Part shown: positions 30,658 through 39,481 of the stretch, one piece after another
Layout of the letters: every line of letters begins with the position of its first letter
Numbering within the stretch: the stretch's first letter is position 1
DNA from: Porphyrobacter sp. CACIAM 03H1
GTDB lineage: Bacteria; Pseudomonadota; Alphaproteobacteria; Sphingomonadales; Sphingomonadaceae
DNA: 64,000 bases
Assembly (NCBI RefSeq): GCF_002215495.1
Contig: NZ_CP021378.1
Location: 2,480,764 to 2,544,763, forward strand
Direction: 5' to 3'
Program-made: the position numbers and the translations under genes
The notes under the pieces: model-generated
Told to the model about the DNA's origin: nothing
The model's input: the letters and a program-made list of their open reading frames with translations, nothing else
Databases searched by the model: none

Positions 30658-32964
30658 ATGAGCCCGCCCCTGCCCTCCCCCGCCGCTCCGCCCGAGTCGG
30701 TGCCCGCTTATGCCGCGCGGCTGAACCCGCCGCAGCGTGCGGCCGTGCTGGCGACCGAGGGGCCCGTCCTCATGCTTGCCGGCGCGGGAACGGGGAAGAC
30801 CGCCGCGCTCACCTCGCGCCTCGCGCATCTGGTTGCGACAGGGCGCGCCTGGCCCTCGCAGATCCTGTGCGTCACCTTCACCAACAAGGCAGCGCGCGAA
30901 ATGCGCGAGCGCGTGGCACACCATCTCGGCCCGGCGGCGGAGGGGCTGCCGTGGCTCGGCACCTTCCATTCGATCTGCGCCAAGATGCTGCGCCGCCATG
31001 CCGAGCTGGTCGGCCTGCAGCACAATTTCACGATCATCGACACCGACGACCAGCTGCGGGTGCTGAAGGCGCTGATCACCGAGGCCGATCTCGACGAGAA
31101 GCGCTGGCCTGCGCGGCAGCTTGCCGGCCTGATCGACCGCTGGAAGAACCGCGGCCTCAATCCGTCGGACCTGGATGCGGTGGAGAACGAGGCCTATGCC
31201 AACGGCCGCGGCGCGGCGCTCTATGGCCGTTATCAGGAGCGCCTCAAGCAACTGAACGCCTGCGATTTCGGCGATCTGATGCTGCACATGCTGAACATCC
31301 TGAAGCAGCATCACGACATCCTTGCCGATTACCAGCGCCGCTTCCGCTACATCATGGTGGACGAGTACCAGGACACCAATGCCGTCCAGTACCTGTGGCT
31401 GCGGCTCCTCGCCCAAGGGCACAGGAACATCTGTGTGGTCGGGGACGATGACCAGTCGATCTATTCCTGGCGCGGGGCCGAGGTCGCCAACATCCTGCGC
31501 TTCGAGAAGGATTTCCCGGGCGCCGAGGTGATCCGGCTCGAACAGAACTACCGCTCCACCCCGCACATCCTCGGCGCGGCATCGGGGCTGATCCGCGCCA
31601 ATTCGCAGCGCCACGACAAGACCCTGTGGACCGAGGTCAACGGCGGCGACAAGGTCAAGGTCATCGGCGTCTGGGACGCGCCCGAGGAGGCGCGCCGGGT
31701 GGGCGAGGCGATCGAGCGGCTCGAGCGCGAAGGTGCAGGCCTCGATCAGGTCGCGATCCTCGTGCGCGCCCAGTACCAGACGCGCGAGTTCGAGGACCGC
31801 TTCATCCAGATCGGCGTCGCCTATCGGATCATCGGCGGTTTCCGCTTCTACGAGCGCGCCGAAATCCGCGATGCGCTCGCCTATCTGCGCCTCATCGCCC
31901 AGCCGCAGGACGATCTCGCCTTCGAGCGCATCCACAACGTCCCCAAGCGCGGGCTTGGGGCCAAGGCGCTCGAGGCCATGCACTCGCACGCCCGCCGCAC
32001 CGGCCTGCCGTTGGCGGCGGCCGCGCTGCAACTGGCAGACAGCGACGAGCTGCCGAAGCGCGCCGCGATCACCATCGGCGGGCTGATGCGCCAGTTCCTG
32101 CACTGGCGGCAGCAGGCCGAGACGCTCAGCCCCGCAGACCTGCTGCGGCTGGTGATGGAAGAATCCGGCTACAACGCGATGCTCGCCGCCGACCGCTCGC
32201 CCGAGAGCGCAGGACGTGCGGAGAACCTCTCCGAACTTGCGCGCGCGATGGAGGAATACGAGACCCTCGGCGATTTTCTCGAGCACGTCAGCCTCGTCAT
32301 GGACAACGACCGCGCGAACGAGGGCGAGACGGTGACGATCATGACGATCCACGCTGCCAAGGGGTTGGAGTTCGATAACGTCTTCTGCGTCGGCTGGGAG
32401 GAAGGCGTCTTCCCCTCGCAGCGCGCGATCGACGAGGGGGGCCTTGCGTCACTGGAGGAGGAGCGCCGCCTCGCCTATGTCGCGATCACCCGCGCGCGGC
32501 GGCATTGCACCATCCTCCACGCCGCCAACCGCCGGATCTACGGCCAGTGGACCAGCTCGATCCCTTCGCGCTTCATCGATGAACTGCCGGCCGAGCATAT
32601 CGAACAGCAAACGACGCTTACAGGCGGCGCCTCGCTGTGGCGGGCGAACTGGAGCGAGCAGGAAGACCCCTTCGCCCACGTCGCCCAGAGCCGTCCCGAC
32701 CGCGCGCAAGCCCGAGGGCCCGGCTGGCGGCGCGCCATCGCCTCGGGCTACGACACCACGCCTGCCCGGGTGCGCGAGAACACGCGATCCGCCGCAAGCT
32801 TCGCCGCCCCCGCCCGCTCCGACATCGCGATCGGTGCGATGGTCACCCACGCCAAGTTCGGCACGGGCTGCGTGATCGACCAAGAGGGCAACAAGCTCAC
32901 CATCCTGTTCGAGGAAGCGGGCGAGAAGCGGGTGCTCGACAGCTTCGTGACAGTGGTGGGCTGA
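30658..32964 (+). CDS. uvrD: ATP-dependent DNA helicase UvrD/PcrA
   Basis: Superfamily-1A 3'-5' helicase acting in nucleotide-excision and mismatch repair and in clearing recombination or transcription intermediates. The 768-residue protein shows Walker A AGAGTGKT (Lys47), motif II DEYQDTN, motif III GDDDQSIYSWRGA, motif IV QNYRST, motif V TIHAAKGLEFDNVF and motif VI AITRARR. The extreme C-terminus has a PcrA-type Tudor domain (VTHAKFGTGCV), which in PcrA contacts RNA polymerase. The ATG at 30658 is chosen; an upstream TTG at 30631 would put the LexA box inside the gene. SOS-regulated by position of the box. Confidence 0.95.
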   Translation: MSPPLPSPAAPPESVPAYAARLNPPQRAAVLATEGPVLMLAGAGTGKTAALTSRLAHLVATGRAWPSQILCVTFTNKAAREMRERVAHHLGPAAEGLPWLGTFHSICAKMLRRHAELVGLQHNFTIIDTDDQLRVLKALITEADLDEKRWPARQLAGLIDRWKNRGLNPSDLDAVENEAYANGRGAALYGRYQERLKQLNACDFGDLMLHMLNILKQHHDILADYQRRFRYIMVDEYQDTNAVQYLWLRLLAQGHRNICVVGDDDQSIYSWRGAEVANILRFEKDFPGAEVIRLEQNYRSTPHILGAASGLIRANSQRHDKTLWTEVNGGDKVKVIGVWDAPEEARRVGEAIERLEREGAGLDQVAILVRAQYQTREFEDRFIQIGVAYRIIGGFRFYERAEIRDALAYLRLIAQPQDDLAFERIHNVPKRGLGAKALEAMHSHARRTGLPLAAAALQLADSDELPKRAAITIGGLMRQFLHWRQQAETLSPADLLRLVMEESGYNAMLAADRSPESAGRAENLSELARAMEEYETLGDFLEHVSLVMDNDRANEGETVTIMTIHAAKGLEFDNVFCVGWEEGVFPSQRAIDEGGLASLEEERRLAYVAITRARRHCTILHAANRRIYGQWTSSIPSRFIDELPAEHIEQQTTLTGGASLWRANWSEQEDPFAHVAQSRPDRAQARGPGWRRAIASGYDTTPARVRENTRSAASFAAPARSDIAIGAMVTHAKFGTGCVIDQEGNKLTILFEEAGEKRVLDSFVTVVG

Positions 32965-32971
32965 ACGCTAG

Positions 32972-33796
32972 TCAGGCGGCGGGCTGTTCGGCCACGTCGG
33001 CAACGCTTTTGCGCCAGTAGCGCGCCTCGAAGGGTCGCTTGAGTTCGCCCCAGGCGTCGCGGGTGCCTTCGGCGATGCCGGTCTCGCAGTTCACGAAAGG
33101 CGCGGGGTCCATGTAGGTGCCGAACACGCGGTCCCACAGCGTCACCGTGTTGCCGAAATTGGTCCCCATCAGCCGTTCGTCGCGGATGTGGTGCAGTCGG
33201 TGCGCGGCCGGCGAGATCATCACCCGCCCGACCGGCCCGAGGGTCCAGGGCACGTCGGCGTGAACGAAATAGCCCCACCAGCTGCGCAGCATGAAGGCGA
33301 TCGCGATCGCCCAGAACGGCAGGCCCAGCAGGATCACCGGCAGGTTGTCGAACAGCAGGCTCAGCGCCTCGCCGAGCGGATGCTTGCGCCGCAGGCTCAG
33401 CCAGTTCATCGCCTCGTCGGCATGGTGGGTCGCATGGACCGGCCACAGCGCGCGGGTGTGCTCGAGGCGGTGGCGCCAGTAGCCCGCGAAGTCGATCAGC
33501 ACGATGGCGACGAACAGCGGGAGCAGGCCCGGCACGCCCTCCCAGAAGGCGACCAGCACCTCGGGACGGGGAAGCAGCGATTTGCCGGTCATCAGCGGGA
33601 TCGCCAGCAGCGGCACGACCACGACGGCATTGACCAGCAGCAACGCCAGATTGGTGACGATCTCGCCGCGCGCCCGGCGGATGCCGGAGAACACCGCCCC
33701 GCGCTTCAGCGCCAGCGCGAGCAGGCCGAACACCACCGCCATCGGCAGCAATTCGACAAGTTCGGTGCGCAGGGCTTCGAGGATGGTGCCGGTCAC
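32972..33796 (-). CDS. Sterol desaturase / fatty acid hydroxylase family protein
   Basis: A 274-residue membrane di-iron oxygenase. About four or five membrane helices surround the histidine clusters HRLEH, HATHHADE and HRLHH, which bind two iron atoms. Bacterial members hydroxylate or desaturate carotenoids, sterol-like molecules or fatty acids. Substrate unknown. It starts at GTG (33796). It ends eight bases from the convergent uvrD stop and is downstream of the AspH-like gene on the same strand. Confidence 0.87.
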   Translation of the reverse strand: MTGTILEALRTELVELLPMAVVFGLLALALKRGAVFSGIRRARGEIVTNLALLLVNAVVVVPLLAIPLMTGKSLLPRPEVLVAFWEGVPGLLPLFVAIVLIDFAGYWRHRLEHTRALWPVHATHHADEAMNWLSLRRKHPLGEALSLLFDNLPVILLGLPFWAIAIAFMLRSWWGYFVHADVPWTLGPVGRVMISPAAHRLHHIRDERLMGTNFGNTVTLWDRVFGTYMDPAPFVNCETGIAEGTRDAWGELKRPFEARYWRKSVADVAEQPAA

Positions 33797-33848
33797 CAGC
33801 GCGTTCTAGCCGGACACCCGCCAACAAAGCGTTAAGCCGCAGCCGCGC

Positions 33849-34619
33849 TCAGGCGGTGACCTTGCCCCCGGCGGCCTCGATCGCCTTGCGGATATCCTGC
33901 ACGAAACGCGACCGCCCCACCGCCCACAGGAACAGGTTCTGGATGGCATTGCCGCGCCAGCGGCAGGGGCGCTTGATCTGGATCAGCAGGATGTAGCGAT
34001 CCTCGTCTGTCTCGTTCCAGACCTCGTGGTTGAACATATCGTCGAAGACGAAGGACTCGCCCTCGTCCCAGTGCAGCACATGCACCGCCTCGCCTTCCTC
34101 GAGATGCATCCGGCACTTCGCGCGCTCGGCGGGGGACTTGAGCGCGAGGTGGTAGGTCAGCATCCCCTTGGTCATGCCCCAGTGGCGCGGGATGTGCCCG
34201 CCCGCTTCGAGCACTGAGAAGTTGGCGGTGACCAGTCCCGGCACCTTGTCGAGCAGATCGGCGGTGATCGGCGCACGGCGGGCGTTGGATTCCATCCGGT
34301 AGCCGTAGCCCTTGATGAAGAACGCCCGCCAGCGCCGGTCGGCGGCGATCCGGCCGTGATCGAAGGAGATGTCGCCGAGCGAGGGAATGTCCTCGGCGCG
34401 GATGCGCACGGCTTCGTCGCGTATGTCCTGCCAGCGCGCCTCGAGTGCGGGGATCCACGGAAAGGCGGCCTTGTCCACGATCGCGGTATCGGGAATCTTC
34501 GACGCGTTCATGATGATCCGGTCGATCTTGGGTCGCAGGTCCTTGCCGATCTGGAACAGGGACTTGTTGACGAACGGCACCTTCCAGCCGCGCGCATTGA
34601 CGGTTTGCTGCCAGTTCAC
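33849..34619 (-). CDS. Aspartyl/asparaginyl beta-hydroxylase family dioxygenase
   Basis: A 256-residue member of the AspH/LpxO family of Fe(II)/2-oxoglutarate dioxygenases. HIPRHWGMTKGMLTYHLAL (first His, with the Arg/Thr of the co-substrate pocket) and HEVWNETDEDRYILLIQ (second His) give the iron site expected of the family's double-stranded beta helix. Bacterial homologues hydroxylate lipid A acyl chains (LpxO) or peptides; the substrate here is unknown. The GTG start at 34619 has AAGGA ten bases upstream. The sterol-desaturase-like gene follows on the same strand after 52 bases. Confidence 0.85.
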   Translation of the reverse strand: MNWQQTVNARGWKVPFVNKSLFQIGKDLRPKIDRIIMNASKIPDTAIVDKAAFPWIPALEARWQDIRDEAVRIRAEDIPSLGDISFDHGRIAADRRWRAFFIKGYGYRMESNARRAPITADLLDKVPGLVTANFSVLEAGGHIPRHWGMTKGMLTYHLALKSPAERAKCRMHLEEGEAVHVLHWDEGESFVFDDMFNHEVWNETDEDRYILLIQIKRPCRWRGNAIQNLFLWAVGRSRFVQDIRKAIEAAGGKVTA

Positions 34620-34701
34620 TGAAGGGTAATCCTTCGCCGGGGTTGGACGAACCTTGTCCCGTTACCCCAAGGTCTTGCTTCGCGAAAGCCCCTGAAACGC
34701 T

Positions 34702-36117
34702 CTAGCCGAAGCCGACGTCTAGGAAGCTCGGGCGCGGGCCGTTCCATTCGCCGGCGGGCACCGGCTCATCGTCCTCGCGGTGACGGCGGGCGCCGCGCTC
34801 GGGCCGCTCGGCGCGCACCGGGCGTTCCTCGCGCTGCTCGTCGCGAGGGCGGCGTTCCTTGCCAGGACGCTCCTCGCGTTCCTCCCGTTCCTGGCGGGCG
34901 CGGCGGGGCTTGCGCTCCTCGCGCGGGTCGGCCTCCGCGGCGCCGCGCTCGGTCTTGGCGGCTTCGGCCTTGGCAATCGCCTCGCTGAGATCGACGCGCA
35001 CATCGGCCTTGCCGAACACCTTGATCGCGCTGCCGGTCAGCTTCTCGACATTGGCGATCGCCTCGGCGTCCTCTTCCGAGACGAAGGTGAAGGCACGGCC
35101 CTTGGCCCCTGCGCGGCCCGTGCGGCCGATGCGGTGAACGTAGTCGTCCGGGTGCCAGGGTGTGTCGAAATTGAAAACGTGGGACACGCCCTTGATGTCG
35201 AGCCCGCGCGCGGCGACATCGGAGGCGACGAGGATATTGACCTCGCCCTTCTTGAAGCGGTCAAGCTCCTTCAGGCGCGAGGACTGGTCCATGTCGCCGT
35301 GGATCTCCGAGGAGCGGAAGCCGTGGCGGTTGAGGCTCTGGTTCAGCTCGCGCACGGTGGTCTTGCGGTTCGCGAAGATGATCGCGGTTTCGACCAGATC
35401 GTTCTCGAGGAACCAGCGCAGCGTCTCGCGCTTGGCGCGCGACTTCACCGGCACCTTGAAGGCGGTGATGTCGGCATTGGTCGATGCCGCGCGGCTCACC
35501 TCGATGCGCTTGGGATTGGTGAGGAACTTCTTCGCCAGCTTCTCGATCGGCGGCGGCATGGTCGCCGAAAAGAGCATGGTCTGGCGCGTTTCGGGGAGCT
35601 TGGAGCAGATGAACTCGATGTCGGGGATGAAGCCCATGTCGAGCATCCGGTCGGCCTCGTCGATGACGAGAAGCTCGCAACCGTTCAGGAGGATCTTGCC
35701 GCGCTCGAACAGGTCCATCAGGCGGCCCGGCGTGGCGATCAGCACGTCGACACCGTCGGAAAGGGCCTTGAGCTGGTCGCCCATCTGCACGCCGCCGATC
35801 AGCAGCGCCATCTTGAGATCGTGGTTCTTGCCGTACTTCTCGAAGTTCTCGGCCACCTGCGCGGCGAGCTCGCGCGTCGGCTCGAGGATCAGAGAGCGCG
35901 GCATCAGCGCGCGGCGGCGGCCCGAGGCCATCACGTCGATCATCGGCAGCACGAAGCTCGCGGTCTTGCCCGTGCCGGTCTGCGCGATGCCGATGAGATC
36001 CTTCATCATCAGCACGGTCGGGATCGCCTGCGCCTGGATCGCGGTCGGCGTCGTGTAGCCCGCGTCTTCCACGGCTTTGAGCAATTCGGGCGAAAGGCCG
36101 AGATCGGCGAAGGTCAT
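34702..36117 (-). CDS. rhlE: DEAD-box ATP-dependent RNA helicase, RhlE-like
   Basis: Unwinds short RNA duplexes in ribosome assembly and RNA decay. The 471-residue protein has Q motif PTAIQ, motif I AQTGTGKT (residues 45-52), PTRELA, TPGRL, DEAD, SAT, and HRIGRTGR. The C-terminal tail (about residues 375-455) is very rich in Arg and Glu, a low-complexity basic/acidic RNA-binding extension typical of RhlE. It is transcribed alone, 82 bases after the AspH-like gene's start. Confidence 0.93.
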   Translation of the reverse strand: MTFADLGLSPELLKAVEDAGYTTPTAIQAQAIPTVLMMKDLIGIAQTGTGKTASFVLPMIDVMASGRRRALMPRSLILEPTRELAAQVAENFEKYGKNHDLKMALLIGGVQMGDQLKALSDGVDVLIATPGRLMDLFERGKILLNGCELLVIDEADRMLDMGFIPDIEFICSKLPETRQTMLFSATMPPPIEKLAKKFLTNPKRIEVSRAASTNADITAFKVPVKSRAKRETLRWFLENDLVETAIIFANRKTTVRELNQSLNRHGFRSSEIHGDMDQSSRLKELDRFKKGEVNILVASDVAARGLDIKGVSHVFNFDTPWHPDDYVHRIGRTGRAGAKGRAFTFVSEEDAEAIANVEKLTGSAIKVFGKADVRVDLSEAIAKAEAAKTERGAAEADPREERKPRRARQEREEREERPGKERRPRDEQREERPVRAERPERGARRHREDDEPVPAGEWNGPRPSFLDVGFG

Positions 36118-36265
36118 CAGGTGTATGGTGTCCGAGAATAGCGGGCAGGGTCGCTGCCGGAGATTGCAGGCCGGCTCGCGCGTGGACGCGCCGGATCAGG
36201 CCGCCGCGCCTTTCCCGCAAATGGCTGCAAAAGTCAAGGAATCGCGCGGGCGCGGCGGTGCGACG

Positions 36266-36841
36266 TCAACCGTCCGCCAGAACAAGCTGGCGCATCGTCT
36301 CCACCTCGCACCGCGCGCCCGTGCGCGACTGGAGCTTGTCGCGATCGACACACAGGCGCCCGTCCTTGTTCTTCTCGACATAGAAGCCGGCGTAGAAGTC
36401 GCGGGCACGGCAGGTTTTTTCCAGAGCGACAGACATCATCCGACGGTCGCGCAGGAACAGGACGAGCCGGTTGCCGCTGCCCGTCTGGACCCCGGCGATG
36501 CCGTCGAGCGGCACACATTTTTCCTTCCCCCGCTCCTCGAAACGCGGCGGCTGGGGGCGCTGCGGCATCTCGGCAAGCATGTTCTGGCGGACGGCAGACG
36601 GCTGGGGAGCGATCCGGACCACGACCCGCTGCTCGATCCGCACCTGGCGGGCGATCGCGGACTCGCGCAAGGCCGAGAGCGGGTTTAGCGCGACCGGCGC
36701 GTCGCCGGCCGCAGCCGCAGCGTCGCATTGCGGGGCCGAAGCGCCGGATCGGGGCCGCTCATCGCCCGTCTCCTCGCCACCCGACGCCACCAACGGCAGC
36801 AGCAGCGCCAGCGGCGCCGCGAGGGCGAACAGGCTGTCCAT
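36266..36841 (-). CDS. Secreted or membrane-anchored hypothetical protein
   Basis: A 191-residue protein with an N-terminal hydrophobic signal (residues about 4-19, LFALAAPLALLLPLVAS). A Pro/Arg-rich middle follows, then a C-terminal half with four Cys spaced as C-x...-C (in EKCVPL, KTCRARDF, RLCVDR and ARCEVE), suggesting two disulfides in the periplasm. I recognise no family. The ATG at 36841 is chosen; a GTG four codons upstream is possible. It diverges from the FAD oxidase gene. Confidence 0.65.
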   Translation of the reverse strand: MDSLFALAAPLALLLPLVASGGEETGDERPRSGASAPQCDAAAAAGDAPVALNPLSALRESAIARQVRIEQRVVVRIAPQPSAVRQNMLAEMPQRPQPPRFEERGKEKCVPLDGIAGVQTGSGNRLVLFLRDRRMMSVALEKTCRARDFYAGFYVEKNKDGRLCVDRDKLQSRTGARCEVETMRQLVLADG

Positions 36842-37014
36842 GGGAGGATGCACTCTCCTCGTGAGCGGCGGAACGGGCGGGCGTGCCGATGGCGCGACCC
36901 CTTGCCAAAGGCCGAAGCGGTTTAGCAGCGATGGTTGAACCGTGGCTTAACTGCCGCGACGCGCGGCACGAAAGCGGTGGCAATTTCCCTGCCGACTGTG
37001 GCATGGAAACAACA

Positions 37015-38484
37015 ATGAATCATCCTGCCGCCCCGCCCCTGCCCGCCCCCGACACAGCCGCCTTTCTGGCTGAGGCCACCGAGTTGCTCGGTCCGCGCGG
37101 GCTGACCACCGATCCCGAGCGGATGGACATTTGGCTGACCGACTGGCGCGGACGATACACCGGCCGGGCGCTGGCGCTCGCATCCCCGGCCTCTACCGCC
37201 GAGGTCGCCGCGCTGGTGAAGCTGTGCGCCGCGCATCGCATTCCGATCGTCCCGCAGGGCGGAAACAGCGGCATGGCCGGGGGCGCGACCCCCGATGCGA
37301 CCGGCCGCGCCATCCTCATCTCGCTGCGGCGCATGGACCGGATCCGCGCCCTCAGCGCCGAGGCCGGGCAGGCCGAGTGCGAGGCCGGGGTGATCCTCCA
37401 GACGTTGCACGAGGCGGCGGAGAATGCCGGGATGCGCTTTCCCCTGACGCTCGGCGGCAAGGGGTCGGCGACTATCGGCGGCCTCGTCTCGACCAATGCG
37501 GGGGGCACGCAAGTTCTGCGCCACGGCACGATGCGCGCGCAGGTGCTGGGGCTAGAGGCCGTGCTTGCCTCGGGCGAGGTGCTGGACCTGATGACCCCGC
37601 TCAAGAAGGACAATCGCGGCTTCGACCTGAAGCAGTTGCTGATCGGTTCGGAAGGCACGCTCGGTATCGTCACGGCTGCGCGGCTGCGCCTGCTACCCGC
37701 CCCCATCGGCCGCGCGACCGCCTGGGTGGGACTCGGCGGGATCGTCGCGGCGGGGACCTTGCTCGGCCGGATGGAGCGCGCGCTCGGCGATGCGCTCGAG
37801 GGGTTCGAGGTCGTGCCTGCCCATTGTCTCGAAAGCGTGCTGGCCCACCAGAGCGATGCCCGCTCGCCGCTGGCAGAGGCCCATGCCTGGAACGCGCTTG
37901 TCGAATGCGTCTCGCCCGTCCAGGACGATGCTGCCCTGCGCGAGGCGCTCGAGACCGCGCTGGCCGCCGCGCTCGAGGACGGTTTGATCGCCGACGCCGT
38001 GATCGCTGCCAGCGACACTCAGGCAGAGGCCTTCTGGCAATTGCGCGACGGCATCTCCGCTGCCGAACGGGCGATCGGCCCGGCGATGCAGCATGATATC
38101 TCGGTGCCGGTCGCAGCCATGCCCGAGTTCATCCTCGCCGCCGTGCCCGACGTCGAAGCCGCCTTCCCCGGAACCCGCGCGGTCGCCTTCGGGCATCTGG
38201 GGGACGGCAATGTCCATTTCCACGTGCTCGCCCCGCCGGGCGCGGTGCGGGGGCAATGGGAAGAAGCCGAGGGCAAGGTCGTGAGCGCCAAGGTGCACGA
38301 TCTGGTCACGCAGTGGGGCGGCTCCATCAGTGCCGAGCACGGCATCGGGCAGATGAAAGTGGACGAGCTTGTCCGGCTCCACGATCCGGTGGCGCTGGCG
38401 GTGATGGCGCAGGTCAAGCGGGCGCTCGATCCGGCGGGGCTGCTCAATCCGGGGAAACTGCTGCGCACGCCCCCGCAAGCCTGA
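37015..38484 (+). CDS. FAD-binding oxidoreductase (D-2-hydroxyacid dehydrogenase / GlcD-like)
   Basis: A 489-residue PCMH-type flavoprotein. The FAD-binding_4 domain (about residues 40-215) carries PQGGNSGMAGG, TLGGKGSATIGGLVSTNAGG and IGSEGTLGIVT. The FAD-oxidase C domain carries the metal/substrate motifs AFGHLGDGNVHFH and SAEHGIGQMK. The best fit is the D-2-hydroxyglutarate / D-lactate dehydrogenase group, which passes electrons to ETF or the quinone pool; the exact substrate is uncertain. An in-frame ATG four codons upstream (37003) is an equally possible start. Confidence 0.9.
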   Translation: MNHPAAPPLPAPDTAAFLAEATELLGPRGLTTDPERMDIWLTDWRGRYTGRALALASPASTAEVAALVKLCAAHRIPIVPQGGNSGMAGGATPDATGRAILISLRRMDRIRALSAEAGQAECEAGVILQTLHEAAENAGMRFPLTLGGKGSATIGGLVSTNAGGTQVLRHGTMRAQVLGLEAVLASGEVLDLMTPLKKDNRGFDLKQLLIGSEGTLGIVTAARLRLLPAPIGRATAWVGLGGIVAAGTLLGRMERALGDALEGFEVVPAHCLESVLAHQSDARSPLAEAHAWNALVECVSPVQDDAALREALETALAAALEDGLIADAVIAASDTQAEAFWQLRDGISAAERAIGPAMQHDISVPVAAMPEFILAAVPDVEAAFPGTRAVAFGHLGDGNVHFHVLAPPGAVRGQWEEAEGKVVSAKVHDLVTQWGGSISAEHGIGQMKVDELVRLHDPVALAVMAQVKRALDPAGLLNPGKLLRTPPQA

Positions 38485-38494
38485 CCCTCGCGGC

Positions 38495-38523
38495 TTGCGC
38501 AGGGGCACGCAAAGCCCTAAGGG
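38495..38523 (+). promoter_or_regulatory. Candidate promoter of the SapC-family gene
   Basis: TTGCGC (38495-38500), exactly 17 bases, then TAAGGG (38518-38523), the same -10 hexamer and spacing as the F0 operon promoter. It lies in the 110-base gap after the FAD oxidase gene. Confidence 0.45.
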
Positions 38524-38594
38524 CCGCGCTTTCGGCGGGGCGAGAGGTCTTCCGCTGAGGGGATCAACCACCACCGTTTGTCGGAGACTTCGTC

Positions 38595-39389
38595 ATGGCC
38601 AGCGCGCCGCAACCGCAACTTCCGCTGTTCTACAAGGACCTTCTGCCGCTCAACAGCCGCGATCACGCCGACTGGAAGGCCGGCACGCTCGAAAGCGCCG
38701 CCTATCTTGCCGCGACCCACGCGATCCCGGTGACCTCGGACGAGTTCGTCGACGCCCAGCGCGATTTCCCGATCGTCTTCAGCGCCGGCGAAAACCCGCT
38801 TCCGATCGCGCTGTTCGGCCTCAACGAGGGCGTCAACACCTTCGTGGGCGACGACATGAAGATCAACGAGGTGATCTACCTCCCGGCCTATGCGCGCCGC
38901 TATCCCTTCATCCTCGCCAAGCTCCAGCCGGGCAGCGACGACATGTCGCTGTGCTTCGATCCGAGCGCCAACCTGCTCGGCAAGTTCGACGAGGGTCTCG
39001 CGCTGTTCGACGGCGAGGGCAAGCCGACCGAATACACCGAAGGCGTGCTCGATTTCTGCCGCCGCTTCGAGGAAGCCGGTCAGCGCACCAAGCTGTTCAT
39101 GGAGGAGCTGGTCAAGCTCGACGTGCTGATGGACGGCGAGATCGCGATCACCCGTAACGACATGCCCGACACCCCGTTCATCTATCGCGGCTTCCGAATG
39201 GTCGACGAGAACAAGCTGCGCGAGCTTCCCGCCGCCAAGCTCGAGGAACTGGCCAAGAACGGCATGCTGATGCTGATCTATGCACACCTGTTCTCGCTCA
39301 ACCTGCTGCGCACCCTGTTCGAGCGCCAGCTTGCCCAGGGCAAGGTGCCGATGACGCCGAACGGCGCTCCGGCTCCGGCGGTCAACTGA
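38595..39389 (+). CDS. SapC family protein
   Basis: A 264-residue soluble protein of the SapC family (named after a Campylobacter S-layer locus). The family is common in Caulobacterales and Sphingomonadales without a proven function. Family-like features are the N-terminal PLNSRDHADWKAG, the NEVIYLPAYARRYPFILAKL core (quoted in part as LPAYARRYPF) and DPSANLLG. There is no signal peptide. It is flanked by its own candidate promoter and a strong terminator, so it is monocistronic. In related bacteria such genes often sit beside TonB receptors or tryptophan halogenases; none is present here. Confidence 0.87.
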   Translation: MASAPQPQLPLFYKDLLPLNSRDHADWKAGTLESAAYLAATHAIPVTSDEFVDAQRDFPIVFSAGENPLPIALFGLNEGVNTFVGDDMKINEVIYLPAYARRYPFILAKLQPGSDDMSLCFDPSANLLGKFDEGLALFDGEGKPTEYTEGVLDFCRRFEEAGQRTKLFMEELVKLDVLMDGEIAITRNDMPDTPFIYRGFRMVDENKLRELPAAKLEELAKNGMLMLIYAHLFSLNLLRTLFERQLAQGKVPMTPNGAPAPAVN

Positions 39390-39437
39390 CCCTGCGATCT
39401 GGTCGGGGCGGCGCTCCGGCCTGAGGGAAAGATCAAG

Positions 39438-39470
39438 CGGGCGGGTGGACCTGGTCTGCCCGCCCGTTTT
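39438..39470 (+). terminator. Rho-independent terminator after the SapC-family gene
   Basis: CGGGCGGG (39438-39445) pairs with CCCGCCCG (39459-39466), followed by TTTT. It separates the SapC gene from the convergent amidohydrolase. Confidence 0.8.
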
Positions 39471-39481
39471 GCTGCGCGGCG

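Noticed and set aside
36925..36955. CtrA-box-like TTGA-N8-TTAA upstream of the FAD oxidase
   Set aside because: The spacing is eight rather than seven and the first half-site is not TTAA; too weak to claim.
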